A stretch of DNA of 64,000 nt from Alphaproteobacteria bacterium (GTDB lineage: Bacteria; Pseudomonadota; Alphaproteobacteria; SHVP01), in NCBI GenBank assembly GCA_040216735.1, contig JAVJOO010000002.1, positions 833,118 to 897,117 of the forward strand, in the 5' to 3' direction. The position numbers were made by a program, and so were the translations under genes. The notes below the pieces were generated by a model, which did no database searches, was not told the DNA's origin, and saw only the letters and a program-made list of their open reading frames with translations. Each line of letters opens with the position of its first letter. The first letter of the stretch is position 1. Positions 1 to 7,872 of the stretch are shown here, one piece after another.

Positions 1-894
1 GTGAAGAAGCAGGAGGGCATCGTCTATGCGTCCTTCGCGTTCGAGAGCTACGAGGACGAGGTCCGGGCGATGATCGACATGTCCCACGCCGGCATCGTGA
101 CCGGCAAGGGCGTCCTCGGCCTCGATCCGTACAAGAGCCAGGCCTTTACCAAGGTCAGCTTCAAGGACGCGATCTCCTCCATGGCGGAGGTCTCGAAGGG
201 CAAGGGCGGTATCAGAAATACGATCCAGATGGCGACCCAGGGCCGTCACTTCATGGACGGCGTCACCTGGTCGATGCATCTCACCTTCGACGGCGTCAAT
301 GATGCCGCCGCCGAGGCTCGGATGGAGATCGCCCGCAAGATCTGCCTGAAATACGGTCGTGAGATTCCCAACATCCTGCCCAAGGCGATGGCGGCGCGCC
401 GCTTCTTCGTACGCGGCTTCCTGGGCGAGGACGGCGAGCGCTGGGTGCCGACGAACGCCATGTTCCCGCTGTCGCAGGCCGTGAACGTCGTGAGCGAAGT
501 ACAGCGCTTCTTCGAGTCCTATCGATCCGAGCTGCAGCGCCACAACATGATCGAGTCCTACATGACTCACGCGACCGATCAGTACTTTTTGTGCGAGCCG
601 TCGTTCCTGTGGCCCGACGAGGTCAGCGAGTTGCACCTGCGCCACCTCGACAGGCCGACCGCCGACAAGTTCCGCAACAACCCGCCCCATCCCGAGGCGC
701 GCGCTTTTGCACAGAAATTGCGTTTGGATTTACGCGACCTGTTCTACGACCTCGGCGCGGTCAACGTGCAGCTCGCCAAGTTCTACCGCTACCAGGACTC
801 GCTCGAACCCGGCGCCGCACGGATGATCGGCGAACTTAAGGACCTACTCGACCCGGACCACGCGCTGAGCCCGGGGAACTTAGGGTTCGAATAG
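1..894 (+). CDS. FAD-linked oxidase, vanillyl-alcohol oxidase / 4-cresol dehydrogenase type (C-terminal part)
   Basis: The gene enters from the left edge, so only the last 297 residues are visible and the GTG at base 1 is probably internal. Family members (vanillyl-alcohol oxidase, p-cresol methylhydroxylase flavoprotein) are about 520-560 residues with an N-terminal FAD domain, which is missing here; what remains is the substrate/cap domain. The C-terminal stretch LKDLLDPDHALSPGNLGFE matches the family's usual ending (LKxxLDPxxxLxPG). These enzymes oxidise para-hydroxylated aromatic side chains. The downstream FAD monooxygenase and oxidoreductases fit an aromatic catabolic setting. The substrate cannot be deduced. 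The gene converges on the racemase-fold gene with a 75-base gap. Confidence 0.75.
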   Translation: MKKQEGIVYASFAFESYEDEVRAMIDMSHAGIVTGKGVLGLDPYKSQAFTKVSFKDAISSMAEVSKGKGGIRNTIQMATQGRHFMDGVTWSMHLTFDGVNDAAAEARMEIARKICLKYGREIPNILPKAMAARRFFVRGFLGEDGERWVPTNAMFPLSQAVNVVSEVQRFFESYRSELQRHNMIESYMTHATDQYFLCEPSFLWPDEVSELHLRHLDRPTADKFRNNPPHPEARAFAQKLRLDLRDLFYDLGAVNVQLAKFYRYQDSLEPGAARMIGELKDLLDPDHALSPGNLGFE

Positions 895-969
895 GTAGTG
901 CGACAATAGTCGATCCGAGACCGAAGCGGGGTGCGTCGTCCTGCGAACCGCTTGCCGATCGAGCGACCG

Positions 970-1791
970 CTACTCCGCCGCCTCGCTGACAACGCACATG
1001 TCGCAGTCGGCCGACAGGTTCGGTCGCTCCATGTTCACGACCATGTCCTCGGTCGCGCGCAGCAGGTCCGGGTTGGCCTGCGGATAGGCGACGCGGCTTT
1101 GCTTCAAGCCGAGCCGCAGCAGCGCCTCGGTGGCGACATAGCCGGTGCGCATCGGCTCGATCACCGGGACCGGCGCGCGCGCCGCGATCTCCGGCCCCAG
1201 CACCGCCATGCAGGTGCAGCCCAACACCACGCTGTCCGCGCCATCCTCTTCCACAGCCTGACGCACCGCGTCGTGGATGCGTTGCGTCATGTCCTTGTTG
1301 CGGTCGTTCATCGTCTCGATCGCGCCGACGGCGGTCGTCGTGCTCACCACCTCGTCGTCGCGCAACACGTTGCGGATCGACGCGCAGCGCGCTGCCGCCC
1401 CGGTGTTGCGCAAGCGCTCTTCGGTGATGAAGTTCATGCGCGGCGGCCAGATCTTCACGACTGAAAAGCGCCGACCCACCGTCGCCGACAGGGTCAGTGC
1501 CGCCTCGCCCGCGCCGACCACCGGGATGCGCAGGGCCGAGCGCATCTCGTCGATGCCATAGTCGCCCATGGTGTTGATGAACACCGCGTCGTAGCCCGCC
1601 TTCTGCGCCTCGATAGCGCTGTCGAGATACGCGATGATCGACAGCCCACGTTCGTAGGGCGTATGCGGGAACACCTTCAGGCGCGGGTTGACCAGCGTCG
1701 CGTTGAAACCGTCCGAGCGTACTTCTTCGATCGGGGCCAGCGGCTCGCGGCGGCCGACGCCGCCACCGATGACGGCAATCCTCTTTTCCAT
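970..1791 (-). CDS. Asp/Glu/hydantoin racemase-fold protein lacking the first catalytic Cys
   Basis: A 273-residue cytosolic protein of the aspartate/glutamate/hydantoin racemase superfamily (which also includes maleate isomerase and arylmalonate decarboxylase). The start at 1791 (MEKRIAVIGGG) is chosen over an upstream in-frame ATG because GGGAGG sits just before it. The second active-site loop VLGCTCM is intact. The first loop, normally I-x-C-F-G-D-P-G, reads INTMGDYG, so the first cysteine is Thr. True two-base racemases need both cysteines, while arylmalonate decarboxylase has only one, so a one-cysteine isomerase or decarboxylase role is possible. It is divergent from the FAD monooxygenase, with 95 bases between the starts. 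Confidence 0.75.
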   Translation of the reverse strand: MEKRIAVIGGGVGRREPLAPIEEVRSDGFNATLVNPRLKVFPHTPYERGLSIIAYLDSAIEAQKAGYDAVFINTMGDYGIDEMRSALRIPVVGAGEAALTLSATVGRRFSVVKIWPPRMNFITEERLRNTGAAARCASIRNVLRDDEVVSTTTAVGAIETMNDRNKDMTQRIHDAVRQAVEEDGADSVVLGCTCMAVLGPEIAARAPVPVIEPMRTGYVATEALLRLGLKQSRVAYPQANPDLLRATEDMVVNMERPNLSADCDMCVVSEAAE

Positions 1792-1886
1792 GACACCCCT
1801 CCCTTTGGCGGTCCGGTCAGTGGTCACTATAGTACCGCTTCGGTGCCTGGGCGAACGAATCGCGGGCAACAACGGGAGCATCAAGC

Positions 1887-3041
1887 ATGTCGCAAGGTGT
1901 CATCATCGCAGGCGCCGGTCTCGGCGGCCTCGTCGCGGCCCTGGCGCTCCAGCGCGCCGGCGTGCCGGTCAAGGTTTATGAACGCGCTACCGAATTAGGT
2001 GAGGTCGGCGCCGGCATCTCGCTCGCGCCCAATGCAACGCGTGTACTGATCGCTCTCGGTCTGCGCGACGACATGGAGTACATCGCCAACAGCCCCGATG
2101 CGATGGGCCGCAAGCACTGGGCGACCGGCGAGATCATCGCGCTCGACGCCGCCCCGGAATATGAGGCGACCTACGGCGCGCCCTACTGGCAGGTCCATCG
2201 CGCCGACCTGCACGCGCTCCTGGTCGGTGCGGTGCGCGCCAACGATCCGGCGGCGATCGCGCTCAACAAGGAACTCGTATCGTTCGCCGACGACGGTGAC
2301 GGCGTCATGGCAACGTTCGCCGACGGCACGTCGGCATCCGGCGCCGTGCTGATCGGCTGCGACGGCCTCAAGTCTGTGGTACGCGCGCAATTGTGGAACC
2401 CCGGCGCGCCGCACTATCTCGGCTACGTCGCCTACCGCGGCCTGACCCCGGTCGACCGCCTGCCGCCTGGTCTGATCACGCCGGCATCGGCCAACGGCCA
2501 CGGCGCCGGCACCCACATGACGCGCTACCTTATCCGCAAGGGCAAGACGGTGAATTACGTCGGCTTTGCCCGGCGCAGCGACTGGATCGACGACGGCTGG
2601 CACGTCACCGCGACGATCGACGAGGTGTTGCAGAGCTTCGACGGCTGGAACGAAGAATTCCGCCTCATCATCGCCAACACCGAACAGGGCCGGTGCCACA
2701 AGTGGGGCATGTTCGGTCGTCCGCCGATGGCGCAGTGGTCCCGGGGCCGCGTCACCCTGCTCGGCGATGCCGCGCATCCGATGCTGCCCTTCCTCGGCCA
2801 GGGCGTGTCGATGGCGATCGAGGATTCGATCGTGCTGGCCCGCGCGCTGACCGATCACGGACTCGACGCGGACGCCCTGGCCGCCTACGAGACGGTGCGC
2901 CGCCCGCGCGCCAACGAGATCGTCGAACGCTCCGCCGCTCGCGCCGAGGTAACGTTCCAGGTCTCGGACGCCAGCAAGAACATGCGCGCCGGCCTACCCC
3001 CCGACATCTTCGGCTATGACGCGTTGACCGTACCGGTGTGA
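1887..3041 (+). CDS. FAD-dependent monooxygenase, salicylate/3-hydroxybenzoate hydroxylase type
   Basis: A 384-residue class A flavoprotein hydroxylase. Visible landmarks are the N-terminal dinucleotide fold GAGLGGLVAALAL (residues 8-20), the CDG motif in LIGCDGLKSVVR, and the FAD-ribityl motif GDAAHPMLPFLGQG near residue 300. This family uses NAD(P)H and O2 to hydroxylate phenolic acids. Length is typical. It is divergent from the racemase-fold gene, and its stop overlaps the next gene's GTG start (GTGA), so the two are probably co-transcribed. The substrate is unknown; a vanillyl-alcohol-oxidase-type gene nearby favours an aromatic acid. Confidence 0.82.
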   Translation: MSQGVIIAGAGLGGLVAALALQRAGVPVKVYERATELGEVGAGISLAPNATRVLIALGLRDDMEYIANSPDAMGRKHWATGEIIALDAAPEYEATYGAPYWQVHRADLHALLVGAVRANDPAAIALNKELVSFADDGDGVMATFADGTSASGAVLIGCDGLKSVVRAQLWNPGAPHYLGYVAYRGLTPVDRLPPGLITPASANGHGAGTHMTRYLIRKGKTVNYVGFARRSDWIDDGWHVTATIDEVLQSFDGWNEEFRLIIANTEQGRCHKWGMFGRPPMAQWSRGRVTLLGDAAHPMLPFLGQGVSMAIEDSIVLARALTDHGLDADALAAYETVRRPRANEIVERSAARAEVTFQVSDASKNMRAGLPPDIFGYDALTVPV

Positions 3042-3415
3042 TCGTCAAGCGCTTCTGTTTCTGGGCCGACGACGACGCCATTGTCGCCTATCTCATCGCC
3101 CAGGTGCGCGATGGCTCAAAGACCGCGACCGCGCGCCCCAAATCGACGTGGGGCGTGCCACGCAATACCTACGACGATGCGGTCTACGGGATCGGCGACA
3201 TCGCCGACCTCCATGACAACCATGGCGTGGTTCACGCCCGCCTGCGCATCACCGACGTTTACGATTGCCGCTTCGATAGCATCCCGGAAAAACTCTGGCG
3301 CGCCGAGGCCGAAACCTCGGCGGCGGCCTTCCAAGACTCCCATATTCGCGGCTGGCCGCACCTCACGCTCACCGACGATACGGTCTTGACGGCGATCCAC
3401 TTCGAACCGCTCTAG
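3038..3415 (+). CDS. ASCH-domain protein
   Basis: A 125-residue protein starting with GTG inside the stop of the monooxygenase (GTGA overlap). The segment VRDGSKTATAR near residues 23-33 followed by a basic/polar stretch, a G-x-G-D-x-A-D turn and the C-terminal LRITDVYDCRFDSI strand is characteristic of the ASCH domain, a PUA-like beta-barrel. Some ASCH proteins bind RNA and one (E. coli YqfB) is an amidohydrolase acting on N4-acetylcytidine. Here the role is unknown. Translational coupling to a flavin hydroxylase is the only context. Confidence 0.7.
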   Translation: MIVKRFCFWADDDAIVAYLIAQVRDGSKTATARPKSTWGVPRNTYDDAVYGIGDIADLHDNHGVVHARLRITDVYDCRFDSIPEKLWRAEAETSAAAFQDSHIRGWPHLTLTDDTVLTAIHFEPL

Positions 3416-3450
3416 GTTTAGTTCCGGGCCGAGCGAACCGAGCTTTCAGC

Positions 3451-3492
3451 GATCACCGTTCCGGTCCCGCCGATCACGTTCCCGGTCCCGCC
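3451..3492. repeat. Tandem duplication of a 21-base unit
   Basis: Two adjacent 21-base units at 3451-3471 and 3472-3492 begin GATCAC and end GGTCCCGCC, with two mismatches between them. A degenerate third partial copy (ending CAGTCCCGCC) follows to about 3515. It lies in the non-coding gap 3416-3785, just before the dispersed direct repeats. No gene was recognised here. Confidence 0.7.
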
Positions 3493-3586
3493 CTTGAACC
3501 GCTCCCAGTCCCGCCCCATTCCTCCCCAGGCGGATCGGACGATCACTCAAGCGAAATCTGCCGTGCCGCAAGAATCGAGGATTTCC

Positions 3587-3765
3587 GCGGGAGTTGGCTT
3601 TGTTTCGGCGTTTTGTGGGTGCGGCTGTCAGGGAGACAGACTCTCACCGGCCAAGGCAGAGGGTTCCTGCGGGAGTTGGCTTTGTTTCGACATTTGCGGT
3701 CGTCCGAGCGACCGGGTGCCTCTCCGGCAAAGGTGAGTGTTTCTGCGGGAGTTGGCTTTGTTTCG
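3587..3765. repeat. Three identical 21-base direct repeats in an intergenic gap
   Basis: Identical 21-base copies lie at 3587-3607, 3669-3689 and 3745-3765 (starts 82 and 76 bases apart); each contains GGGAGTTGGCTTTGTTTCG. The sequence between copies is mostly unrelated, apart from short pyrimidine-rich flanks on the left. Short ORFs run through the array in several frames but look like low-complexity by-products of the repeats. The array fills the right half of the 370-base gap between the ASCH gene and the convergent alpha/beta-hydrolase gene. Its appearance is that of a dispersed intergenic repeat family; function unknown. Confidence 0.85.
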
Positions 3766-3785
3766 TCGCGATTTCGGGCGGGCGT

Positions 3786-4613
3786 TCAGCCCTCGGCGAG
3801 CCACGCGGCGATGGTGCGGGCCTTGGCCGGCTGGGTAGGGTCGCCCACCGGCATGTCGCGGTAGACGCCGCCCGGGATTACCGCCGCGGTCGGACGCATG
3901 TCGGGGTAGATCGTGCCGGTCGGCTCGTTCAGGACCATGGTCGGTACCTTGAGCAGCGGCAGGCGACCGTCGCGGTCCCAACGCATTGCCGCGTTGTAGG
4001 GTTTGCCGAAGGTACGCACCGCTTTGAGGACGGCCACGGCCTGCTCGTGCAGTTCCATCGGGTCGGGCATGTTCCACGATCTGCGGTGGTCGGCGTCGCG
4101 TTGCCACCACGGATAGAACGCCCAGTGGTCTTTCATCACGTGGAACGCCCAGTCGATTTGGCTGCCGATGGCGTCGGGCGGCGGGCATGGCACGCCGATC
4201 GATCCGGTGCTGCGTGCCGGACCCGGCACAGTCAACTCGTCGAGAATCAGGCGCTTGACCCGGTCCGGTTGTAACAGCGCAAGTTCGGTGGCGATCATCG
4301 AACCGGTGCGCACGCCGTAGAGGTCGATTTCGCCCACGCCCAGGGCGTCAAGCACACGGCTCAGTCCCTCGGCGAAGTCGGGGATCTCGGGGCTGTCTTT
4401 CTCCAGCGAACAGGAATCGCCGTTGCCCAGAGTATCGGGCGCGATCAACCGGCGGGTGCCGTCGTCCAGCGTTTCCAAGAGAGGGAGCAGAAAGTTGCTC
4501 GCCACCGGCGACATGTGCAGCGTCACTAACGGACGACCGCCGATCTCTTCCTTGGTGCGACGATAGTGCGCTTGGCCTTCCTTAATTCGCACGAAGGCGC
4601 GTTCAATGGTCAT
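3786..4613 (-). CDS. Alpha/beta-hydrolase-fold protein with degenerate catalytic triad
   Basis: A 275-residue protein; the start MTIERAFVRIKEG at 4613 is preferred because the ORF upstream of it overlaps the divergent flavoprotein gene and is unlike the family. The fold is recognisable from LHMSPVASNFLLPLL (oxyanion region, residues 32-46), RLIAPDTLGNGDS and the elbow YGVRTGS (residues 99-105). The nucleophile position of G-x-S-x-G is Arg102, the acid position reads NEPTGT with no Asp, and no catalytic His is evident near the C-terminus. A classical Ser-His-Asp mechanism is therefore unlikely. It shares H-x-[ST]-P and G-x-x-T-G-S with two other genes in this window. Function unknown. Confidence 0.72.
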   Translation of the reverse strand: MTIERAFVRIKEGQAHYRRTKEEIGGRPLVTLHMSPVASNFLLPLLETLDDGTRRLIAPDTLGNGDSCSLEKDSPEIPDFAEGLSRVLDALGVGEIDLYGVRTGSMIATELALLQPDRVKRLILDELTVPGPARSTGSIGVPCPPPDAIGSQIDWAFHVMKDHWAFYPWWQRDADHRRSWNMPDPMELHEQAVAVLKAVRTFGKPYNAAMRWDRDGRLPLLKVPTMVLNEPTGTIYPDMRPTAAVIPGGVYRDMPVGDPTQPAKARTIAAWLAEG

Positions 4614-4737
4614 GGTCGGTCCCGGTGTTTCCGTGGCATTGGGCTGGTGTACTTTAGCGCCTATCGGCGCCCCGTGCTTGCACCGAGCGGACACTATCGC
4701 GATAAAAGGCCCGCGACCAAGGGTGAGGGAGACGAGC

Positions 4738-6165
4738 GTGAGCAAAACCTGGGATTTGATCGTATGCGGAGCAGGGACGACCGGGATGCCCGCCGCCATC
4801 TTTGCTGCCAAACGTGGTGCCAAAGTGTTGGTGTTGGAGAGCGCGCCGGAAGTCGGCGGTACGCTCCACGTCGCGATGGGACAGATCAGCGCGGCGGGAA
4901 CCCGCATCCAAGCGGCCAAGGGCATCGAGGACTCGGCCGATCGTCACTATGACGACATCGTCGATATCACCGAGGGCCGTACCACCAAACCGTTCGCGCG
5001 CCTCGCCGCCGATCACTCCGCCGATACGCTGCACTGGCTCATGGACCTCGGCTGGGAACCGCTACCGGAACATCCGGTCAAGCTCGGCCACCGGCCTTAC
5101 TCGGTCGCGCGCACCTATTGGGGGGCGGAGTTCGGCGTCTCGCTGTTGAAAGCGATCCAGCCCGTCTTCCTCGCGGCCGTCGAGCGCGGCGACATCGACC
5201 TGCGCACCGCCACCGAGGTCGTCGACCTCGTCACGGACGGGCAAGGCCGGGTCACCGGGGTAAGCGGACGCGGCGCCGACGGGGCCACCGAAACCTTTAC
5301 TGGCAAGAAGGTGTTGCTAGCGACCGGTGGGTTCGGCGCGGGCCACGACTTCTTTAAAGAAGTCAGCGGCTATCCCCTCCACACCTGGGCCTACCCCTAT
5401 TGCCAGGGCGGCGGTGCTCGTTTGGCGTTGAAGGCGGGCGCCGAGATGTGGCATCGGGACTACTTCATCCCGCGGTGGGCAGGCGTCTCCACCCCCGAAT
5501 CGGGCGACCGCGTCGATCGCATTTCCGACACCTCCAGCCGCCGGCCGGCTTGGGAAATTTATGTCACCGGCGAAGGCAAACGGTTCGTGCCCGAGGATGT
5601 CGAGGAACCTCTGGCGCGCGAACAAGCGCTCCTCAAGGTCCCCGATCTCTCGTTCTGGGTCCTCTACGACGAGACCATCCGGCGCGAGGCACCGCCGTTC
5701 TTCGATACCGTCGCGCCGGAAAAGATCGCGGCGTGGATGGGTCATCACCCGTCCTTCGTAACCGCCGATACCCTCGCCGACCTTGCGGCCAAAGCCGGAA
5801 TCGACTCGGCCAATCTCGCCGCGACCGTGGCGGCCTATAATGACGCCGTCGATTCCGGAAAGGACGCTTTTGGCCGTAAGCACCTGCCGCGCCGTATCGA
5901 AACGGCGCCGTTCTATGCCGTCAAACACCACGGTGCCGCGGCGACGACCATTCCCGGCGTTTCGGTCAACGAGCGCTTCGAGGTCGTACGGGGCGACGGA
6001 TCGGTGATCGAGAATCTCTACGCTGCGGGCGAAATCCTCGGCATGGGATTGCACTCGGCCAACACCTTTGTTGGCGGCCTTGGGCTGATGCCTGCCCTAA
6101 CCTATGGGCGTCTCCTGGGCCAACGCTGGTTGCAATGGGACGGTGTCGCCGAAGCTGCCGAATAG
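4738..6165 (+). CDS. FAD-binding dehydrogenase, fumarate reductase flavoprotein / 3-ketosteroid dehydrogenase family
   Basis: A 475-residue flavoprotein. The GTG start at 4738 is chosen because GAGGGAGA precedes it and the FAD-binding Rossmann motif CGAGTTGMPAAIFAAKRGAKVLVLE follows almost at once. The C-terminal FAD motif GLHSANTFVGGLGLMPALTYGRLLG and the mid-protein GGFG segment are those of the FAD_binding_2 family (fumarate reductase, tricarballylate dehydrogenase TcuA, 3-ketosteroid delta-1-dehydrogenase). It probably oxidises or reduces a C-C bond next to a carbonyl. It is divergent from the hydrolase gene and ends one base before the convergent bicupin gene. The substrate cannot be assigned. 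Confidence 0.8.
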   Translation: MSKTWDLIVCGAGTTGMPAAIFAAKRGAKVLVLESAPEVGGTLHVAMGQISAAGTRIQAAKGIEDSADRHYDDIVDITEGRTTKPFARLAADHSADTLHWLMDLGWEPLPEHPVKLGHRPYSVARTYWGAEFGVSLLKAIQPVFLAAVERGDIDLRTATEVVDLVTDGQGRVTGVSGRGADGATETFTGKKVLLATGGFGAGHDFFKEVSGYPLHTWAYPYCQGGGARLALKAGAEMWHRDYFIPRWAGVSTPESGDRVDRISDTSSRRPAWEIYVTGEGKRFVPEDVEEPLAREQALLKVPDLSFWVLYDETIRREAPPFFDTVAPEKIAAWMGHHPSFVTADTLADLAAKAGIDSANLAATVAAYNDAVDSGKDAFGRKHLPRRIETAPFYAVKHHGAAATTIPGVSVNERFEVVRGDGSVIENLYAAGEILGMGLHSANTFVGGLGLMPALTYGRLLGQRWLQWDGVAEAAE

Positions 6166-6166
6166 G

Positions 6167-6994
6167 TCAGTCGCCGAGCGTCGTGCCGACGCACAGCATG
6201 ACGCAGCCGATCTCTGAGGATTCGCCGCTTTCGAAACCTAGAGTCGATGGGGTCGACCACTCCAGGTAATGCCCCCGCTTGAGGTCGTGCCGTACGCCGG
6301 TCGCCGCATTGGCGCCGTCGTAGGTCCACACCGGCGCGTCGCCATGCAGGACGTAAAGCCACCGGCGCTGCGGCTTGGCACGGCCGCGGTGAACGGTGTT
6401 TGGCGGAGTCCAGCCCGGTGGAATGTGAACAAGGCAAACCGGATGAAAGCGCGGGTCCGGCGCTGCACCGCCGTCCGAAAGCACCTTAATCTTGCAGCCT
6501 GCGAGGTCCGGGTGGGGTACCCAGGGAACCGCCGAAGAGTCCGCCGTGTACGGCGGATTGAAGTCGGTCCCGAACGACGCAAGGTCCCCTTCGAACGGGA
6601 TGTAGTTGAACTCGAGCGGTCCGGTCCCCCATTCGAGGATCATGCATCCCAGCTCGCTGGTCGGGTCCAGCGAAATGCCGTGGATCGATCGGGGTGTGCG
6701 GTCCAACAAGAATCCCTCGCGAAAATCGAACGCACGTCCGACCGTCGTCGTCGGTAGGTCGTACTCGTGATAGGGGATGTTGCCGAAAAGAATGAAGACC
6801 CCCTCACGGGTATCGCCGTGATGGTGGCGCTCTTTCTCCGCGATCGTGAATCCTGGCGGCAAATAGGCCTGACGCAGATTCGCACCGCTTGCGGCGTCGA
6901 AGTGAAGTTCCTTCGATTTGGTTCCTGGAAACTGCGGATGCCAGTCGCCCCACGGCACGGTATTGGTGTCGATCGTGCGTACGGTCTCGGTCAT
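6167..6994 (-). CDS. Bicupin protein
   Basis: A 275-residue protein with two cupin barrels. The first carries the metal-ligand-like run ERHHHGDTREGVFILFG (about residues 55-71); the second lies around HRGRAKPQRRWLYVLHGDAPVW, where histidine ligands are sparser. The ATG at 6994 has GGGAGGG a few bases upstream. Bicupins include oxalate decarboxylases, dioxygenases and sugar or keto-acid isomerases, and no close function is evident. It faces the flavoprotein gene with one base between stops and lies 52 bases downstream of the SDR gene on the same strand, so an SDR-bicupin transcript is plausible. Confidence 0.7.
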   Translation of the reverse strand: MTETVRTIDTNTVPWGDWHPQFPGTKSKELHFDAASGANLRQAYLPPGFTIAEKERHHHGDTREGVFILFGNIPYHEYDLPTTTVGRAFDFREGFLLDRTPRSIHGISLDPTSELGCMILEWGTGPLEFNYIPFEGDLASFGTDFNPPYTADSSAVPWVPHPDLAGCKIKVLSDGGAAPDPRFHPVCLVHIPPGWTPPNTVHRGRAKPQRRWLYVLHGDAPVWTYDGANAATGVRHDLKRGHYLEWSTPSTLGFESGESSEIGCVMLCVGTTLGD

Positions 6995-7046
6995 TCCAGG
7001 CCCTCCCCAAAAAGTGCAGGCTAAGAAGCGCCCGCCGTTCGGTCAA

Positions 7047-7781
7047 TCACCGGAGAGGCACGGTCATTCCGTAGGGTTTCTGCGCGAGCTGTTGGGTGAC
7101 GATCGGTAGCGTCGTCCCGTCCGGGTCGAAGAACTTACCGCTATCGGCCAACGTCAGGTTGGGAACGAACCGCCACAGCATGCGGGCGCTTTCCTCCGGC
7201 GACAGGGCACCGGGTGGCGGCGGCGTCACTTTTGTCGCAACCCACCCAGGGTGGGCACAACTGGAAACGATGCCGCGGTCCTTCAGCGCCAGTGCGATTT
7301 GCAAGGTGACCTGACTGAGCGCGGACTTCGCCGCACGGTAGTCGACGTACCCAAAGGTCGGTTTCGGCCCGATTCGGCTCGAGATGAAAAACATGATTTT
7401 GCGTTCGCTCGCGGCCACATTCTCGACCAGCACTTCGGCCAAGCGCATCGGCGCCATTGTGTTGGCCCGCGTGAGGTCGGCCCAAACCCCATAGTCGGTT
7501 TCGCCAAAGGCCATGTTCTTCGTGCCCGTAATCGCGCCGTTGGAAAGCAGGACGTCGATCGGGGTGCCGTCCAGACGTTCGGACAGGCGGTCGATCGAGG
7601 CAAAATCCATCAGATCCATCGGCAAGACGCTCAGCCGGTCTTCCCCCGCCAGTGCCCGCAGTTGTGTGGCCTGTTCGGGTTGACGGGCGGTGGCGTAAAC
7701 CCGCCAACCTTCAGCCAGCGCTGCGCGTACCAGGGCGAGCCCGAGGCCCCGGTTGCTCCCCGTGATCAGCGCGTTCGGCAT
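7047..7781 (-). CDS. Short-chain dehydrogenase/reductase
   Basis: A 244-residue SDR. The cofactor motif TGSNRGLG (residues 7-14), the NNAG-position variant LSNGA, and the catalytic Ser plus YRAAK (Tyr-x-x-x-Lys) are all present. SDRs of this C-factor/CsgA-like subgroup reduce carbonyls with NAD(P)H. The ATG at 7781 is preceded by GGGAGGAATTGA. It is divergent from the methyltransferase at 7873, with a 91-base promoter gap, and likely co-transcribed with the bicupin downstream. Substrate unknown. Confidence 0.82.
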   Translation of the reverse strand: MPNALITGSNRGLGLALVRAALAEGWRVYATARQPEQATQLRALAGEDRLSVLPMDLMDFASIDRLSERLDGTPIDVLLSNGAITGTKNMAFGETDYGVWADLTRANTMAPMRLAEVLVENVAASERKIMFFISSRIGPKPTFGYVDYRAAKSALSQVTLQIALALKDRGIVSSCAHPGWVATKVTPPPPGALSPEESARMLWRFVPNLTLADSGKFFDPDGTTLPIVTQQLAQKPYGMTVPLR

Positions 7782-7872
7782 TCAATTCCTCCCTGGACGC
7801 GGTTGTGGCCGGTGGCCGGCCTCCCCTAGACTACCGCAACCCTGGCTTCCCTTGTGCACAAGGAGTGACGTC

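Noticed and set aside
3587-3765. CRISPR array
   Set aside because: Repeats are only 21 bases, spacings are unequal and long (61 and 55 bases between copies), there are only three copies and no cas genes are present.
3494-4188. Small ORFs across the repeat region on both strands
   Set aside because: Their sequences are set by the repeats and by the complement of the hydrolase gene; they lack ribosome-binding sites and recognisable domains.
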